Below are positions 62,575 to 64,000 of a stretch of 64,000 nucleotides of DNA, piece by piece. Numbering within the stretch: position 1 is the stretch's first letter; the number at the start of each line of letters is the position of its first letter. Made by a program: the position numbers and the translations under genes. The DNA is from Lachnospiraceae bacterium (GTDB taxonomy: Bacteria; Bacillota; Clostridia; Lachnospirales; Lachnospiraceae). The notes under the pieces are model-generated. The model did not search any database. It had not been told where the DNA came from and saw only the letters and a list, made by a program, of their open reading frames with translations. The stretch is from contig CAJTIR010000010.1 in NCBI GenBank assembly GCA_910576385.1, positions 53,635 through 117,634 of the forward strand, given 5' to 3'.

Positions 62575-63480
62575 TCACTGCAATTTAATTCCAGCCAGAA
62601 GATCTCCTAAGCTGGTAGATGCTCTTTCATGAGAAATATATTCTTCCACCTTCTCTGTCTTTTCCACATCCACCATCTCTTCTTCCAGCGCTTTCATGCT
62701 GAGGCTTACCTTATTGTCATTAGTATTTAGTACTTTTACCTTTACCTTCTGACCAACACTCAATACCTCGGATGGTTTGCCGATCCTTTTCTGGGAAATC
62801 TGAGAAATATGCACCAGACCACTGATCCCATCTCCTAAATCCACAAACGCGCCATAAGGCATTAAAGATTCCACTGTACCTTCCAGCACACTGCCTGGCA
62901 CCATCCTGGCAATCTTGCGGTCATGCTCTTCCTGCTGCTTTTCCTTTAAAATCACTTTTGCAGACATTACCAGTTTCTTCTTGGATTCCTCCACAGTGAT
63001 TACTCTGACCTGAACCTCGCGTCCCAGCCACTCCTCAGTAGCCTCCACATAAGACAGAGCCAACTGTGATGCAGGGATAAAACCGCGGATTCCCTCCAGA
63101 TATGCAACTACGCCGCTGGGTACAATTCCAGCCACTTTAACCGAAAGCTCTGTGCCTTCCTCCAAATAAGTATTTAACTTTTCCCAAGCAAGTACATCAT
63201 TGGCCTCTTTTTTTGACAACTGAATATTGCCCTCTCCGTCATCTGTCTTTACCACAGTAGCTTCTATTACATCTCCTTGGTGTACCTCCTCTAAAATCTG
63301 GAAATTCGGATCATTGCTTAGATCCTCCACCTTAATAATGCCCTGTGTGTAATATTTCAAGTCCAGTGTAACTTCCTCCTCTGTCACACCAATCACTGTT
63401 CCAGAAATAATATCGCCTTCCCTAATTTTGCGGAAGGATGCTTCCAGTTCTTCCTTGTAATCTTCCATAGATTCTGCCAT
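62575..63480 (-). CDS. S1 RNA-binding domain protein (RpsA-like)
   Basis: A 301-residue protein with three S1/OB domains at about 18-90, 105-175 and 190-265, the last with YGAFVDLGDGISGLVHISQI. It resembles the truncated RpsA-like proteins of clostridia, which may aid mRNA binding or act in stress. ATG at 63480 follows AAGGAG; the TTG two codons earlier is rejected. It is the first gene of a group with the transglycosylase, dut and PRTase genes. Confidence 0.9.
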   Translation of the reverse strand: MAESMEDYKEELEASFRKIREGDIISGTVIGVTEEEVTLDLKYYTQGIIKVEDLSNDPNFQILEEVHQGDVIEATVVKTDDGEGNIQLSKKEANDVLAWEKLNTYLEEGTELSVKVAGIVPSGVVAYLEGIRGFIPASQLALSYVEATEEWLGREVQVRVITVEESKKKLVMSAKVILKEKQQEEHDRKIARMVPGSVLEGTVESLMPYGAFVDLGDGISGLVHISQISQKRIGKPSEVLSVGQKVKVKVLNTNDNKVSLSMKALEEEMVDVEKTEKVEEYISHERASTSLGDLLAGIKLQ

Positions 63481-63589
63481 AATCAACTCTCCTTTTCCGT
63501 CGTATACTGCATAATTACTTTTATTTTAACAGAACTTTTTATAAAATACCAGAAAAATATGTACAAAATTCTTTTTCCTCTCTATGCTA

Positions 63590-63829
63590 TCACTTAAACA
63601 CTGTATACACAAGGAAACATAAATCTATAAAAGAAAATACCAGAAGAAAATTCATAATATATAAGAATTTTTTTCTAAACGCACCAGACATTTCCTCTAT
63701 ATTTTTTACATATAACGAAATACCTATCATAATTATTCCAAAACTCATCACCTCGCAAGTCCTATATCCAGAGGCATATATCGTTGGGGAAAATCCCATA
63801 TATACTCTTGAGGCCACGCTTGAAATCAA
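63590..63829 (-). pseudogene. C-terminal fragment of a polytopic membrane protein
   Basis: A frame of 79 codons without a convincing start. MGFSPTIYASGYRTCEVMSF lies at the beginning, then two membrane helices (about 28-42 and 56-77). The MGFSPTIYASG-type segment and following helix resemble the C-terminal end of large DUF6056- or YfhO-like membrane proteins. The reading frame runs on upstream into a MITE-like end at 63846, which suggests truncation by that element. This is an interpretation, not proved. Confidence 0.5.
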
Positions 63830-63845
63830 GAATGTAAAGTGGACA

Positions 63846-63863
63846 GTAACTATTCAGCACCCC
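63846..63863. repeat. family B terminal repeat (copy 3, element runs off the window)
   Basis: GTAACTATTCAGCACCCC differs by one base from the 18-bp terminal repeat at 24565-24582. Its orientation places the element's inside to the right, so the rest lies beyond 64000. The sequence that follows differs from the copy at 24565, which suggests a larger related element. Confidence 0.6.
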
Positions 63864-63999
63864 GTTTAGGGCATATTGATTTTTGGTCAAAACAGAGAAA
63901 ATAAAATTTCTGTTTTACCATTGCTTTATCACGAAAAGTGGATAACTTTTCAATATAACTGCCAAGTGCTTTTGGCCTGTGGATTATGGCATCATCAAT
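63850..63999 (-). CDS. partial open frame at window edge, possible transposase end
   Basis: An open minus-strand frame of 49 codons enters from the right edge and stops at 63850, inside the terminal repeat. The end reads KALGSYIEKLSTFRDKAMVK and CFDQKSICPKRGAE. A coding frame finishing in a terminal repeat is typical of an insertion sequence. I cannot name the transposase family from this piece, so the function is open. Confidence 0.35.
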   Translation of the reverse strand: MDDAIIHRPKALGSYIEKLSTFRDKAMVKQKFYFLCFDQKSICPKRGAE

Positions 64000-64000
64000 C

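Noticed and set aside
1..64000. CRISPR arrays, tRNA, rRNA, prophage or integrase genes
   Set aside because: I looked for regularly spaced repeats, cloverleaf-like sequences and phage genes on both strands and saw none that I could support.

Overview
The window looks like chromosomal DNA of a low-GC, spore-forming, strictly anaerobic Firmicute, most likely a Lachnospiraceae gut bacterium of the Blautia/Ruminococcus type. The evidence is the spore-coat ATPase SpoIVA, a soluble NADH-linked NuoE/NuoF pair of the [FeFe]-hydrogenase type, AGGAGG ribosome binding sites, frequent TTG/GTG starts and many Lachnospiraceae-like small families. This assignment is inference from gene content, since no rRNA or tRNA gene is present. 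Most genes are on the minus strand and are grouped in short, often overlapping operons.

Layout, 1-25 kb. The first genes are a nuoF (cut by the window edge) and nuoE operon, a short UvrD/PcrA-type helicase overlapping gltX, and an SsuABC/TauABC-type transporter. That transporter is divergent from a LacI-family regulator, with two identical operators between them. Next come Hsp20, a large MalT-like LuxR regulator, an FAD oxidoreductase with a Rieske domain, a NatAB-type exporter, and a PadR/DUF2812 pair with a palindromic operator. spoIVA follows. The last block is an operon of a small secreted protein, a lipoprotein, two membrane subunits and an ATPase, facing a divergent PadR plus HAAS-like pair.

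Layout, 25-42 kb. A maltodextrin-type region (malQ, lacI, two permeases, binding protein) lacks its own ATPase; the shared MsmX-type ATPase at 59.3-60.4 kb probably energises it. A NiCo-type riboswitch precedes a cation diffusion facilitator. gltD and gltB follow, then a group of poorly characterised genes: a diverged pyrophosphatase-like protein, a SUKH-like protein, a CPBP protease and an unknown protein.

Layout, 42-64 kb. A four-gene operon encodes a leucine-rich-repeat protein, a DUF2201/VWA protein, a MoxR AAA ATPase and a HAD phosphatase. It is followed by an ABC-F protein, a complete folate operon (folC, folE, HD hydrolase, folP, folBK), an LtaS-like enzyme, a coiled-coil unknown, Rrf2 and CdaR regulators, msmX, a PRTase-like protein, dUTPase, a lytic transglycosylase and an S1 protein.

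The best candidates for undescribed biology are the secreted-protein/ABC/PadR locus (19.1-24.6 kb), the LRR-VWA-MoxR operon (42.8-47.2 kb), the HD protein inside the folate operon, and the PRTase-like protein that lacks the acidic PRPP residues. Intergenic DNA carries at least three families of short palindromic repeats, and several gene remnants (Nudix, Rpn nuclease, ABM monooxygenase, a membrane protein) sit beside them. Starts were chosen by Shine-Dalgarno position and family N-termini, so several are shorter than the longest open frame.
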